NCBI GenBank assembly: GCA_945643635.1
Contig: CALZFC010000027.1
Span: forward strand, 4,220,501-4,284,500
Direction: 5' to 3'
DNA from: Allodiplogaster sudhausi
Lineage: Eukaryota; Nematoda; Chromadorea; Rhabditida; Diplogasteridae
Length of the DNA stretch: 64,000 nt
Under the pieces are notes generated by a model. The model had not been told where the DNA came from and did not search any database. It saw only the letters and a list, made by a program, of their open reading frames with translations. This document shows, in pieces, positions 22,701-34,387 of the stretch. Every line of letters begins with the position of its first letter. Positions within the stretch are counted from its first letter, which is position 1. A program made the translations under genes and the position numbers.

Positions 22701-23617
22701 AGATATGGCACTGCGAAGTTGCCAGCTGTGCCTGATGGAGAGCCCGATCCGATTGTCGAAGAAATGCTCAGCAATCTCCTTGACGTCGAAAATAGGCGAG
22801 GGCATTATTATCGACTACATATATTATTTTGAAGTGACCTTTCAGAACCTCGCTCCTCTTCTTGCTTGACACATATCCGGCCGTAGAAACAACTACGATG
22901 TACAAGTTCAACGACTTTATCGCGGAAGGGATGTCGAGCAACGAAATCAATGTCACATTCTGTTGCTATTCTAATTGTATTTGTCAAAATCCTTGGGAAA
23001 CGATTAGGATATTTAGAATAAAACTCTAATGCTGTACGAAGATGAACCGTCGCGACCCAGAACTCAAATTTTGGCCCGGCGGTGCAAGGTTTTTTCTTAT
23101 ATATTTTTTCAAATTTCATCTAATGCGATGAGTGTTTTCTTCCTTTAATGGAATGATAAAAAAAACCTGTTCATATTATGTTTATTTCAATTTTTAAATA
23201 AGTATTCTTGCAGAAATGTATTCTCTATGACGTTGAGCCGATTCTGAAATGTGGCAACTTCTCATTATGCTCCTATGATGAGAAGACTAATCTCTCATAC
23301 TTTGAACCCAGTTCTCACTTTACTCCTTTCGGAAAGAAGACGATCGAGCCAGTTTATGAGGTTTTCTTTCGTATTATAAGATCCATACAGAAGCGCTTTT
23401 CCCATGCAAATGGAAACAGGAAAGGATTGAAGATTTTAAAATTAAGATGCACTACAAAAATGATTAATACAACAAGAAATAGTCCTCATTCACGGTGTAA
23501 ATTTTCGAAAAGAGAGTTTTTTTTTAACTTTATTCAAGTCGTGAAAGTTTTCCTTTTCAGGAGCTTGCAAGACAGAATACTGAGAGGATCAACAGTTTAG
23601 TACCAAGATGCGACTAG
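19721..23617 (+). CDS. OAC-type membrane O-acyltransferase with C-terminal SGNH domain
   Basis: Nematode OAC proteins are multi-pass acyltransferase-3 enzymes moving acyl groups across membranes. About 18 exons are readable. The first, 19,721-19,948, has an uncertain start. Then 20,058-20,143 (GLRGVAISAVLLFHFYPEFF), 20,291-20,495 (FFVISGFLIV; FYFRRLRRILPLH), 20,577-20,648, 20,708-20,846 (FTHVWSLSVEVQFYLLIPL), 20,893-21,011, 21,134-21,337, 21,381-21,482 (WLGDISFSLYLFHWPLAVYF), one ending 21,655, 21,758-21,856, 22,064-22,215, 22,299-22,419 (LLVIGNSYAMNQ, the SGNH nucleophile block), 22,488-22,596, 22,703-22,795, 22,846-22,951, 23,017-23,088, 23,214-23,360 and 23,561-23,617. Oddities: a TGA at 21,535-21,537 in the only phase-compatible exon there; a GC donor at 22,796; and EPSSHFTPFG where a D-x-x-H is expected. 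Confidence 0.88.
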
Positions 23618-24682
23618 GTCAATTTTTTCTATAATACATATGTATGTACATATGTTTGTGCATATGAGCTTTAAAAAAATGAATAAACCATCACATTATT
23701 ATCGGATTCTCCTCTCTATTTATGGGCGTATCATATTGCAAGGTGCAAATTAAACAACAAAACAAGAATCGTATCATTTAACCGTTGCATTGAGCGAGTA
23801 CAAAGGAATCCACATCAGCATTCTCTCATTGCTCTCTTATCTCCATATTACTCGCATTTCTTAGTCATTTTTCTCTCTTTTCTCTCATCTCACCTCGTTT
23901 GTTCTTCTAGATTCATATAAGACAATGTCAATTTAAAAAAATTGGTTATTTTTCTGCAATTTTCAGTTATATAGTCAATTTTTGGAATATTTGCCAGTTT
24001 TCAAGCGCGGTCTTTATGCCTCGCCAATTTGTCTTATTATCAAGAATGTCATCAATCTTTATTCATCGAGTCAACATAAACAGCTTTCTAAAATTTCACA
24101 AACTACGAAACCAAAAAAAACACGTGTGCCAATAGTAGTGCAAAATTGTGCAGGTATTAAAATATCTTGCCACAGAAAATGGTAGACTAATTTGTCATAT
24201 CTTCTCTGGCAAGATTGTCTGCAAGATTTGATAAACAGCTAATTCTTCCATGCCAAAATAATGGAGTAAAAAATGTGCAAAATCGGCTTGCCTTGAGCCA
24301 CTCCTCGTCTCTCTCGTATCTTTCTTCAAATGGATTGTTTCTTGTGACGTCCATTCTCATCTACGTCTTCTTGCAGAGTTTTAAGGAGAATACTTTCCGT
24401 TGATTGTCCGGCCGCTGTTCTACCAAACCAGAGAATGTTTATTTTGTCTGCAAATTGAAAGGGTAGATGACTGTGAAGCGAAGACAACTTCCTTTCTTCG
24501 TAAGCGATGGTTTCCTCAGCATTTTGACGAGAAATTTGCCTGTATGAATATTTATGTATGCTTGTATGACAGTATCTTCCAGCGTATTCCATTACTATCT
24601 TTAATATGCTCACTCAATTAATTTGCTGCCCTTTTGGTCACGGATTCCCGCAACAGATATCTTGCACAGGAAGCTTGGCGGA
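23618..24682. other. Intergenic region between OAC and aquaporin
   Basis: AT-rich, with an AATAAA at about 23,680 that may serve the OAC gene. The candidate frames at 23,982-24,621 do not join in phase with the aquaporin and show no motif. The aquaporin promoter presumably lies here, but no element could be identified. Confidence 0.45.
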
Positions 24683-25616
24683 ATGATAAAGAGCGACTGC
24701 GTCAATGCCGCAAGCAATGATCAATTCTCAATGAGATGCAAATGTGCTTCCGAATTCATTGGGACATTTGCACTGGTTTTCTTTTGTAAGACGAAGGGAG
24801 TTTTATTAAAGTTTTTTTTAACAAAAGAAGTAGCTTTTAAGGCATACACATGATCGATTATGATAAACAAAACACTCTTTATTTTCCTAGCGACAATTAC
24901 TTGCGCGTCGAGTGGAGGCGACCTTCTCACAAGGGTTGCCGTGACAAATGGATTTGCTGTCTTTGTCCTCATCGTTGCGCTCGAGCGAATAAGGTTATAT
25001 GTAGGTTTTTATTTATTAAGATATCTTTTATATCTTTTTTGTGTGTTAATAACATGTTTAAAAAAGTTAATTATAATCGAAATATTGATACGAAACAGTG
25101 GCGCTCACATCAATCCGGCCTTTTCGTGGGCAAGTGCGCTTGTTGGTAAGCTGCCGCTTGAATTCTTGCCCGCCTACATCTTTAGTCAGGTGCTCGGCAG
25201 CGTTCTTGGCGCGTACACAACATATGTTAGCTGCTATGTTATTTTTTAATAGCCTTAGCAACTACTTATTTAACTGAATAATGGGTAAATGGTTCGATAT
25301 CTTCTTCAGATTGTTCTTGGCGAGGAGCAGTTCCGTCGAATTAAAGCTGGCGCTGTCTTCTTATCCACGACTCCATATCAGGTATACGGTAGTCGAATGA
25401 ATAATTCATGTTTGAAAAATTTTTCTCCAGGGACTCGTGATCGAAGCGCTCTTCACCGCCATCCTCTTCTTCATCATTCTCGGTGCAACAGATCGACAAG
25501 CGCCGCAGCACCTCACAATGGCGCCGCTTGTCATTGGCCTTGCTGTCTCCGTCAACATATTCGCAGCGTAGGTGCATATAGCAATGCTTGAAGTAATTAA
25601 CTAATTAATTAATTAC

Positions 25617-25684
<68 letters not shown>

Positions 25685-26185
25685 GAAAAAACCCCAATCA
25701 GCTATAAAAATGTGATAACAAAAAAAAATGAGGAAGAGGAGAGATCCTGCATAATCTGCATCTCACATGTCAGCTGTCCATTCGTGATGTTGTCGATGAA
25801 TCCTGCGCGGGCGTTCGGGCCACACTTGGTGGGAGCAATGGTGCTAGAACAGGTATGCGAGAAGAAAAGAAGAATCTTGAGATCATTTCAACAGAGCCGT
25901 AAGAAAGAAAGAGAGAAAGAGAGAACGAGAGAGAGAGAGAGAGAGAGAGAGAGGAAGAGAGAGAGAGAGTGCGAGAGAGTAAAAGGGAGAGAGAGAGAGC
26001 GATTTCAATTGATTTCAATTCGATTGATGATATGTTTATAAACTCAAATAAAGACGCTGGACGGCTGGTGGAGTGGCCACTTTGTATTCGTGCTCGGCCC
26101 CTTCATCGGCGGATCTCTCACCGTCGCCGCTCACAAGGCATTCCATCGTTTAGCTATTTCGCCATCTCATTCTCCGCAAAAGTGA
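24683..26185 (+). CDS. Aquaporin (MIP family), AQP8-like features
   Basis: Seven exons, 24,683-24,785, 24,891-24,993, 25,099-25,225, 25,310-25,381, 25,431-25,567, 25,774-25,852 and 26,054-26,185, total 753 nt and give a 250-residue protein, the usual MIP length, with every junction in phase. Segments: SEFIGTFALVFF (first helix), AVTNGFAVFVLIVALERI, the first pore box SGAHINPAFSWASALVG, ALFTAILFFIILGATD, LVIGLAVSVNIFAA, the second box CPFVMLSMNPARAFGPHL, and WSGHFVFVLGPFIGGSL. Both NPA motifs are intact. NPARAFGP rather than NPARDxGP argues against a classic aquaglyceroporin and fits AQP8-like channels. ATG at 24,683 was chosen because it gives standard length; one at 24,731 is possible. GA repeats and an ATT tract fill introns five and six. 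Confidence 0.93.
25613..25684. repeat. (ATT)n microsatellite in an aquaporin intron
   Basis: A nearly pure ATT trinucleotide run of about 22 units between aquaporin exons 25,431-25,567 and 25,774-25,852. It does not touch splice sites. Confidence 0.95.
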
Positions 26186-26276
26186 TTATAAAGCATATCA
26201 GTGGCTATACAACTGTTAAGCAATAAATACATCTCGAATGATGTCACAATAAATATACCTGAAGGCCACATAGAAA

Positions 26277-27046
26277 TTATTGGGTACCTTCAGTCTCGAA
26301 CACTCTTGTAGTCGGAGAAGCAGACACACGATGAGCAGATTTTGGGCAAGTGGGAGTACGTATGCGGAACACATGAAATGTCTCAATTTCACTTCCATTT
26401 TTATTCTGTGTTCGAAAAAAGGCGTCTCGTTTCCTTCGAAAGTTCTCAACGCAAGAGATGAGAAACAAGGAAAGAGAGAGAGAGAGATAGGAAATTGCAG
26501 ACATATTCGAGGATTCCACAGTAATGCAAATGAGGAGCTGAGCCAGCAGGATCCACACGCCGATCAGGACGAACACCGCGCCAATCACGACCACTGGCCT
26601 CCTAGTAAAAGAGAGAAAGAGTGAGAGGAGAGAGTGCGTGAAAGAGAAGAGAGAGAGGAGAGAGAGAACGATAGTGAGAGAGAGAGAGTAACCAGAAATA
26701 CGGATGAGGTGGAGAAAGGCATCAGCAATAGGATATAAGAAAAAAATTTCAGAACGGAAGGGAGAGTGAGTTTTGAGTAGGAATATGGAAAAAAAATGAG
26801 AAAGAGTGAGGTTATGAGATGGCTACTAAGCGTATTTGATTGCAAAGTAAGAAAAAGATCGCAGACCAAATACGGACGTAGGCAGGAAGACAAGGGAGAC
26901 AGAAGTCGGGGCAGCAGCTTCTCCTTGCGTACTACGGCCGTTACTTCTCTTCTGTCGTCCAGTCTCACCATCTCGTGCACTCTCAAGGACACGTCATCTT
27001 CATCAAGAGGATCTAGGAAACATCGATATGATAATTTCATGCTCAA
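26277..27046 (-). CDS. Possible small single-pass membrane protein
   Basis: A minus-strand exon at 26,503-26,601 follows a TTTTACTAG acceptor and reads RPVVVIGAVFVLIGVWILLA then QLLICITVESS, an unmistakable transmembrane segment. An upstream exon in 26,890-27,046 reads LDEDDVSLRVHEMVRLDD then RREVTAVVRKEKLLPRLL. A downstream piece ending near 26,277 reads TPTCPKSAHRVSASPTTRVF. The intervening sequence is CT-repeat rich. The order of soluble acidic part, helix and short basic tail is coherent, but joins are not proven and I recognise no family. It is convergent with the aquaporin. Confidence 0.4.
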
Positions 27047-27959
27047 ACATTCTTTTACTTCTTGTGATAGAGAAAAAAAGAAGTGAACCGTATCTGAATT
27101 AATACATTCATTATATGTAACAATAAAATAGAAGAAATATGCTTACGAGAAAGCTGATGCTTGCTCCCTTTCTCTCTACTCCCGCTCTCTCTATATCTCT
27201 CTCTACCTCTCTCTCTCTCGCTCTCTCTTTCACTCTAATTCTCTCTTGCTCTTTCTCTCTCTCTCTCCCTCCCTCTCTCTCACTCTCTCACCCTATCTTT
27301 CTTTCTTCCCCCCTCCCCCTCTCTCTGATCAGGCAACTTGCAGTGTGGAACAATGAATAATCAATGGCAGACAGCTTCTCTCCCACTCTCATGAGAAAGA
27401 GAAGGCAAAAGCTGATACTTCTTACACTTTCTGTTTCCGAGGCAGGCAACACTGCCAATATTCTATGACAAACAGCCGTAGGCCTGTAATTGTTGGCTTC
27501 AACTGAGTAAGAATACAGGGGATAAAAAAGATAGAAAAAGGATAGAAGAGAACTTAGTATGAATCACAAAATGGAGGGGTCTTGGGTGTCAATAAAAAAG
27601 GAGATAGATGGGCATGTTTCTTACTCCTCTACTCTCAGTCTCTGGTGTGAGATCACAGCCTCTGATCAATCTTCAGTGATAATTTAACAAGAACCAGCCA
27701 CATACCTTTTTCCACTTTCCAAATCTTATTCTCTCTCTCCTTTCTCACTTCTCTCTCTCTCTCACTATCTGTGTGTCTTTCGCTCTTCTCTAACTTCCCT
27801 CTTGCGTGTCGACCAAGTATTCTCCTTGTGTCTTCTCATTCTGCAGCATATCTCTCTTCTGCCTCACTCACTCACTCACTCTCTCTCTCTCCCTCTTTCT
27901 CTCTCTACCTTGCTATCTCTCGTCCTGGTTTTCTCTCTATCTATCTGCTTCTCTGCCTT

Positions 27960-28100
27960 TCGTGCTTCAAGAAGGGGTCGGCGAAGCTCTCGCCGTCCTC
28001 GCTCACATGGCATTCCATTCTTCTCATTCTTCGAACAATAAATATACATGAACACCACATCAAAATGTAATGGCTTGCTTCAATTCCGAACTATGTTGTA
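27960..28100 (+). pseudogene. Decayed copy of the aquaporin 3' end
   Basis: The stretch around 27,972-28,045 resembles the last aquaporin exon and its 3' flank: GCTCACATGGCATTCCATTC against GCTCACAAGGCATTCCATCG, then AATAAATATACATGAACACC against AATAAATATACCTGAAGGCC. The reading frame of the exon is not kept. It points to an old duplication reaching about 1.9 kb downstream. Confidence 0.65.
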
Positions 28101-28229
28101 GTAGCAAACATTTATTTAGCAAGAATTTATTGTACACGACGATTAGCGCTTTCTCGATGTTTAAGAAGCCGTGAAATTAAGAGGCGGCGTGCCGGAGCGG
28201 TAGGTCAGTGGTGCAGTCGCTTCCACTTC

Positions 28230-29950
28230 TTCCTTTAGACGACCTCGTAGAAGCGGCAGGAAGTGAGAACGGGAGACAGTGAACACAAGTCTGCAAATGC
28301 GGCAAATCATTGCTCACCGATTCTTTCGTTCAGACTGTTACATCTATTCATTTTTCCTATAAAACCCGTTCACTCCCTTTTTGTATGAGTCTCATATTAA
28401 TTCATGGAAAAATATCAACCTCCGTAATGCTGAAATATACAATGTCGCGCCAGATGTTGAAGGGCTCCACATGCATTCCTCCGAATTGTTACCTTTTTCT
28501 CATTCCTCATTCGATTCTCGCAATGGTGATGCGACTGTTGCTTCATGATCTCTTGAGCCATGCTTTCTCGATGACGCTGGCTGCTCTATTGTTCGCTGGC
28601 CTAATGTAAGATAAAAATAAGCTTAAATTATAAAAAAAACCGAAATACAAATCTAAAAATATTCGTTATACCTTTCAAAAAAGCAAATGTTAGAGTGTTA
28701 ACTGTCAAGAAATAGGGAAAGTATTCCAACCCCGTGGCTTGCGTTTTGCAAAGGAACTGTGGAGTCGTGATACCTCACGGGATATGCTGGTAGGTCCAAA
28801 GGCGGCGCTTCTCTCTCTCTTTCTCTTCCTCTCGTTGACTCTCTTGTCTATCTGCTTCTCTTCCCTTCTCGTTTTGGTCTTTAGCATTTTCCAATTAATA
28901 AATTTCTCTCTGTTAGAATCTAATTTGAATCATTAATAAATCTTCAATCATTAATAACTTCTGCTGCTTTATTAGGAAATACTAGGTTTGCTCCATTTTC
29001 CTTCCAGTTTATCTTCCTTGATCGCTTTCACTTGCCAGGAATGAAGTTCTCTTATGTTTTCTCTGCCTATTTCACCGAGTCTTCTCTGCGCGCCTTCGCT
29101 GATGCAACACGGAGATGACTCGTCAGGAATCACATGATGACCACTCTACTATTCTCGCCTCATACTGATTCGAACTGGAGGAAAGATCATACGAGCGAAT
29201 GAAGCTGAGCCCCATAGGAAAGCATTCGAGAGAGAAAAGACGATGGATGTTCCTCTTCCATTACAAGTGCATAATGTGAATAGCCTCTTGTTTCTAATGC
29301 GTTGTTTAAATGTCTCTGTGACCTCGATAATGGTTCTTATAGTGCAGTCTCCACTGTGAAATCAGTCCACGGTTGGATGCTTCTCTCTCTTCACATGATC
29401 ACTTGACACAATTATGTGGAGAATGCTGTGCAGAAAAAACTGTGGGTTTCAATATGATGATGAACTGTGTGTTTCAGAATGCATATGCATTCCGACATTA
29501 AATTACAAACAAATTTTCCATTTCACGGTCGCTGCCTCGTAGAAGCATCATGAATCGCACCGGTGAAACTGAATGCAGCAAGCAATTCTGCAAACACGGC
29601 ATATCATTTCTCACACAGCGTGTAATGCTGTCTACTGTGCACCTCTAATCGATATCCCTATAAATCCGGATATTTCCGAAAGGGTACTTTCACATCTCAT
29701 TCTCAATGTAGCTCGCAATTCTCTGCTTCGCTGGGCCTAATCTAAGATAATAATAAATTTAAATAAAATCAACTAAAATAAAAATCTACAAATGCTGGTT
29801 GTACGTTCAGAAAAGCAAATGTTGTACTGTTACTTGCTAACGATAAGAAAAAAAATGGAAAATACTTTCCTCGCTGTTTGCGACTGGCGTTTTGCCGAGG
29901 AAACGTGGAGTCATGACACCTCCCGGGCCATGCTGATCGGTCCCAGTATC
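28230..29950. repeat. Degenerate direct duplication, two units
   Basis: Unit one (about 28,240-28,830) and unit two (about 29,530-29,950) share an ordered series: CCTCGTAGAAGC, TCTGCAAA-x-CGGCA-ATCAT, a CCTATAAA motif, CGCTGG-CCTAAT-TAAGATAA, GAAAAGCAAATGTT, and GCGTTTTGC followed by TGGAGTC-TGA-ACCTC. Unit two has lost about 200 bp. An AT/CT-rich spacer separates them. No shared reading frame is clearly maintained, so the origin (dead gene or mobile element) is unknown. Confidence 0.7.
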
Positions 29951-32786
29951 ATCGAAATCATTGTTATGGAGGACACTGCACCGGTGCCTCTGGCAGATTG
30001 GTTCAATAAGCAAGTATCCGTGATGAATGCTCCCCGCAATTTGTTGCATTTAATAATTTTTTTTTTAAATCAGAAGTAGATTTCTGATAAAAGAAAAATG
30101 AATGCAACACAATCTCGCTCTACAAGGTCCGCAGTTGCTACATATAATAAACAAAATTTGGCAAAAATTGAAATAAAATAATGAAAGATTGCGATGCTCA
30201 AAATTAATAAATAAAACTGAAACAACATACCTTGAAATTGGATGGAAATTCCATGTATGTGGCTGTTGGGTCCATCGTTAGGGAGGCAAAGTGATGCTGA
30301 GCCTTTAGGTCCCCTTGTTGAATATTTTGGATTCAAAAATTCCAAGCTCTTAATCTTGTCTATGACGATAGTTACATGCTACATGCAGATTGCTCACATA
30401 TATGGCGAGAACGTCTGAAATTGAAAGCTATTTATGAATACAACCGCGTTTATATACAATTGGCATGCTTATTCATATGAGAGCAACGCAGATGAAGACA
30501 TACAAAAAGAATGCCACATACATACTTATCTATACGCAATGGTAAGTAGAAGGTGCCAAGGCTCGACCCCCAATAAACCTCTAACGCCAGTCTCGCATCG
30601 ACTTTCTCTTTCGCCTTCACTATTTCTAGGTGAGTCACTCCCTTCACCTTGCGAATACTCATTCAAATATGTATCGTTTCATGCTACAGGCAAATGTGCG
30701 TCGTCAGCTTCTCTCTCTCTCTAAATCTCTATGTCTATCTCTCTCAACTTCTCCCTGTCTATCTACTTCTCTTCATTTCTCGTTCCGTTCTTCGTCTGTG
30801 ATTGACATAGAATTCATACTTTCCAATCTATAAATATCTCTCTATTTGAATCATGAATAAGAACAAATATACATAGGTATGTATGCATAATCGAAGCGAA
30901 ATGGATCGAAGCGATTGCATTAACCAGCGAGGCAGACGAGCATTATGCTACTGATCTAGCAACTTGAGAAACGATCGTTTCCTCCCTTCAAAGCATTAAA
31001 AATAAGAAAACATATTATTGCTTTTATTTTATGATAAGCGAAAATTCACGTAAATTTCAGTAGAAGCAACTACACAATTCTAATTGTCTTAAAAGACACG
31101 AACACGAATTGGTGCCATTATGCAGTTAGTTGCCACTTTTCTTCAGATACATTTGTTGCTTAGGATAGTAGGGTATTGTTTGGGGCATTGCAAATGAGTG
31201 CCGTCCATCTGATAGCCAGTCAGGCTCCTCTAATGGCTTGTCTTTGTTGGTCCCTTTCCGACGCACAAATGGAGCTTGATATATCCGCGTAGACAACAGA
31301 ATGCAACCTTGTTCTGCTCTGTCGGGAGGAGTGAAGATGAGAGCCAGTGGGTGGAGTTCTGCTTGTCACATCGCATCAATGCTAGTGAAGACCAAAGGTT
31401 CTGCCTTCTACAGACTCAAGCGACATCCCCTTTTACGTAGATTCAAGTTCCATGTACTGTTCATAGTGTACGAAGTACCCAAACTCACACACTCTTCTTG
31501 TCCACTTCTTTCTCCTCGGCTCACGTTCACGGAATCTGATGCGAAACCGTAGAGTTCGACACGGCCATATGGTAGTCCGTTTCGCACCAGCGGTTTTGTA
31601 TTAGAGTGTGAGGGCATAGAAGACATGGAGAAGCTTCCCTGACTTTTCCATCCCTTTCCCCGTTAATCCGTGCTTTTTTTTTAAATTTCTTTGAACTCTC
31701 CTCAATTTGACAGGCACAATGATTCGTTGCGAATAACTAATAATTACCAAAGATAGCAGCTCAACATTTACATATGTACATATGTAGCTATGTTTTGCTG
31801 CTTGACACCACTCCTTCATCACCTTCCGTTTCCTTCTTTCTCTCCCTCACTACTTTGTCGCATTCTCTCAACTACTCCTATTCCCTAACAATTAGGTACG
31901 ACTGTGTTTCTCTCTCACACTGTCTCACTCTATCTACATATCTCTCTCACTTTCTCTTTCTCCTGTCTCTTTCTCACTCTATCTCGTGTTTTCTGTCCGC
32001 TTCTTGTCATTTCATCCCCTAGGTCAGTGCCATTCAGATCACCAGCTGCGAATGAAGAAATCCATTGAAGTCATTCATGTTCTTTTTCCTTCCTCCTTCC
32101 ATCTCCTCTTTGTGTCCCTCCTGTTGCCCATAGATATCTTCTTATTTCCTTTTATTTCTAACTCTTGCTGATATTTCCCTAACTCTCTTCTCCTCCCTTT
32201 TCCTTTATCGTCTCTCTCTCTCTATCTCTCTCTCTCTTTCTCTTCTCACTTGGTGCCAACAAGAAGAGGGGCACGGGGAATGCAGCCGATCAGACACTTT
32301 GTTCCAAAACGCATAGCTGCTCCATCGGTGTCAACCCAAGCAAGGTAGACCGAACATCTGTGAAACTTTTGTCCGCTTTTCTTTCATGTCTCTTTCTTTC
32401 TCTCTCTCTCCCTCTCTCTCTCTCTCTCCTCTCCCCTCTCTCTTTCTTTCTCTCTCCTCTCCCCTCTCTCTCTCTTTCTCTCTCCTCTCCCCACTCTCTC
32501 TCTTCCTTCGTCGTCTCGGTCCTTGCCATCTATTTCAATCTTATTAGCCGTCTTCGACCATCTCATCCTACTGATATTCTTCATCTGGCTTCTTATTTTT
32601 TTCCCACCGATATTCCCCGTTTTTTATCGGATATGGTCTATGCGGAGTGACAAAGAAAAGTATAAACAGTCAAAAGTAGAATTGCCGCTTTCCTGTGGCA
32701 TTGTATAGAGGGATGAAAGAGTGATTGAAAGACAAAGAGATGGTGAGGTAGAGAGTAAGAGAAACAGAGAGGGAGTGGGAGTGAGA

Positions 32787-32831
<45 letters not shown>

Positions 32832-33074
32832 AGCAAATGATAGTGGTGGGAATTGAGGCTGGGGTTGTGATGAGATGTAAGATTAGATAAAAGGATAAGA
32901 CGGCTGGCGATGAAGAGCCCGTCATTTCTTCTCTCCTGACAATTTTTCTTTAATTTTATTGTTCTTGAGGAAACAGTATATCATCTATCGTCATACAGTG
33001 AACTTCATCTTATTTCCAATAGTGACTACAGCGAAATACATGGAATTCATGCTTTCTTTGTTTCTCTCTCACTA

Positions 33075-33106
<32 letters not shown>

Positions 33107-33139
33107 GCTCTTCCTCTCTATCTCTTTTCAGCATTACTC
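29951..33139. other. Mostly non-coding spacer with CT/GA tracts
   Basis: No gene could be assembled. A minus-strand exon-like piece at about 30,238-30,345 (containing GSASLCLPNDGPNSHIHGI, followed by a good GTATGT donor) and a minus-strand frame at 31,408-31,626 are the best candidates. Neither is recognised nor joins to others. Dense CT at 32,390-32,505 and GA at 32,786-32,826 create many false open frames. A short hydrophobic + strand frame at 32,523-32,650 is unsupported. Confidence 0.35.
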
Positions 33140-33920
33140 ATGGCTTCTAAGCTCCTTCTGGCATTGCTGCTCGTATTCACTGCTCATGCTGCCGCAGAGG
33201 AAGATGAGCTCGAGCGATTTGTTCATCGCGTCATGGACTACGAAATCGAACTCCAGTTACTATTTTATTTATTTACCTTACATGAAATTAATATTTCGAT
33301 GTGAAGGCACACAATATATGAAGGAATGATTGCTTAAATGCGAATAATGAGCTATATTGGTAGGGGAAGTAGGAATATGGATCGAGATTATGATAAAGCA
33401 GAAGCCATCTATTTTTAAACAGACAAGCGAACTTACCAAAATTGTCTAATAACATTCTTCATCTAATTTATCTCTGCTCGACAGAACCAGCTCGCTCGGC
33501 TGCCCGGTTCCTCTCGTCAACACGCCGTGCACGCGCACCAATGAAATCTTCTACTACGAGTGCTGCGGCCAGTTCAATCGCTACTGCTGCCTTCGGTTCC
33601 AAGTAATCAAACGTTTTTTTTAAATTAGTTTTTTAAATATATTGTATTACATACATACTTTTGAGCTCATTGCTGGATATGGTTCTGTTGTATTCTGCTT
33701 GACAAGTACATGTATTTATGTTCATATGCCTACTACTTCTTAACTGCTGTCTCCTTAGCAATGGGTGATGGTGCTGCTTGTCATGCCCACGATCGCGGGC
33801 ATCGTCTTGACCACCATCTGTGCAGCCGTCGTTACCGAAGAAACTTCTAGGTCGGGATATTGCTTCCATTCCGGCATGCAGCAGGATTATTTCTTAAGCG
33901 TAAAGCAACCGAAACATTAA
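33140..33920 (+). CDS. Small Cys-rich secreted/membrane protein, unrecognised family
   Basis: Three in-phase exons, 33,140-33,255, 33,485-33,602 and 33,759-33,920, give 131 residues. Order: signal peptide (MASKLLLALLLVFTAHAAA), short acidic segment (EEDELERFVHRVMDYEIE), a cysteine module (GCPVPLVNTPCTRTNEIFYY then ECCGQFNRYCCLRFQ), and one transmembrane helix (WVMVLLVMPTIAGIVLTTIC). A cysteine cluster with paired CC just before a helix is common among nematode small surface proteins. The last 25 residues after SR could instead be intron, because a GTCGGG donor-like site occurs at 33,852. The function is unknown. Confidence 0.7.
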
Positions 33921-34387
33921 AGAGTCCCCATGATATCATCAATGTCTCCCCGAGTATTTCAGGAATCCAGCTTGACCTAAAGTTCCGTTATTGTTCTACT
34001 TCCCTCAGAAGTTGTGCTCATCTTTCAAGTTTTTCCTCATTATTCAAATGCTCGAGATTTTTTTCATGACAAGTGTTGTATCTTAATATCATGAACCTTT
34101 ATATTCGCTTTTTTTTTGAAGAAAAAATGTTTGTAATTGCATTACCTCAATCAAAAGTTGTGCTCATCTTTCTGCCTCATTATTCGACTGTTCGAGATTT
34201 TGTTTCATGACACGATAAAACTGTCATTTTCGTTGCATACCAAATAAACACAGAAGAAGACATCTTCAGTGATTTGTATACTGTCGTAGATATGAGTAAA
34301 GGTTGCACTACTTTTACAATTGCTTTATTCTCGGGAGTGCAAAGTTGCGAATCGTGCGATGAAAGAGTCTCGATGGATCACTCTCAC

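Noticed and set aside
25142..25146. GTAAGC donor within the aquaporin exon 25,099-25,225
   Set aside because: Reading through it gives the conserved AQP segment KLPLEFLPAYIFSQVLG, and the total length stays a multiple of three.
28180..28260. tRNA-like start GCGGCGTGCCGGAGCGGT
   Set aside because: No matching T-arm (GGTTCGA-x-x-CC) or acceptor stem complement was found at tRNA spacing.
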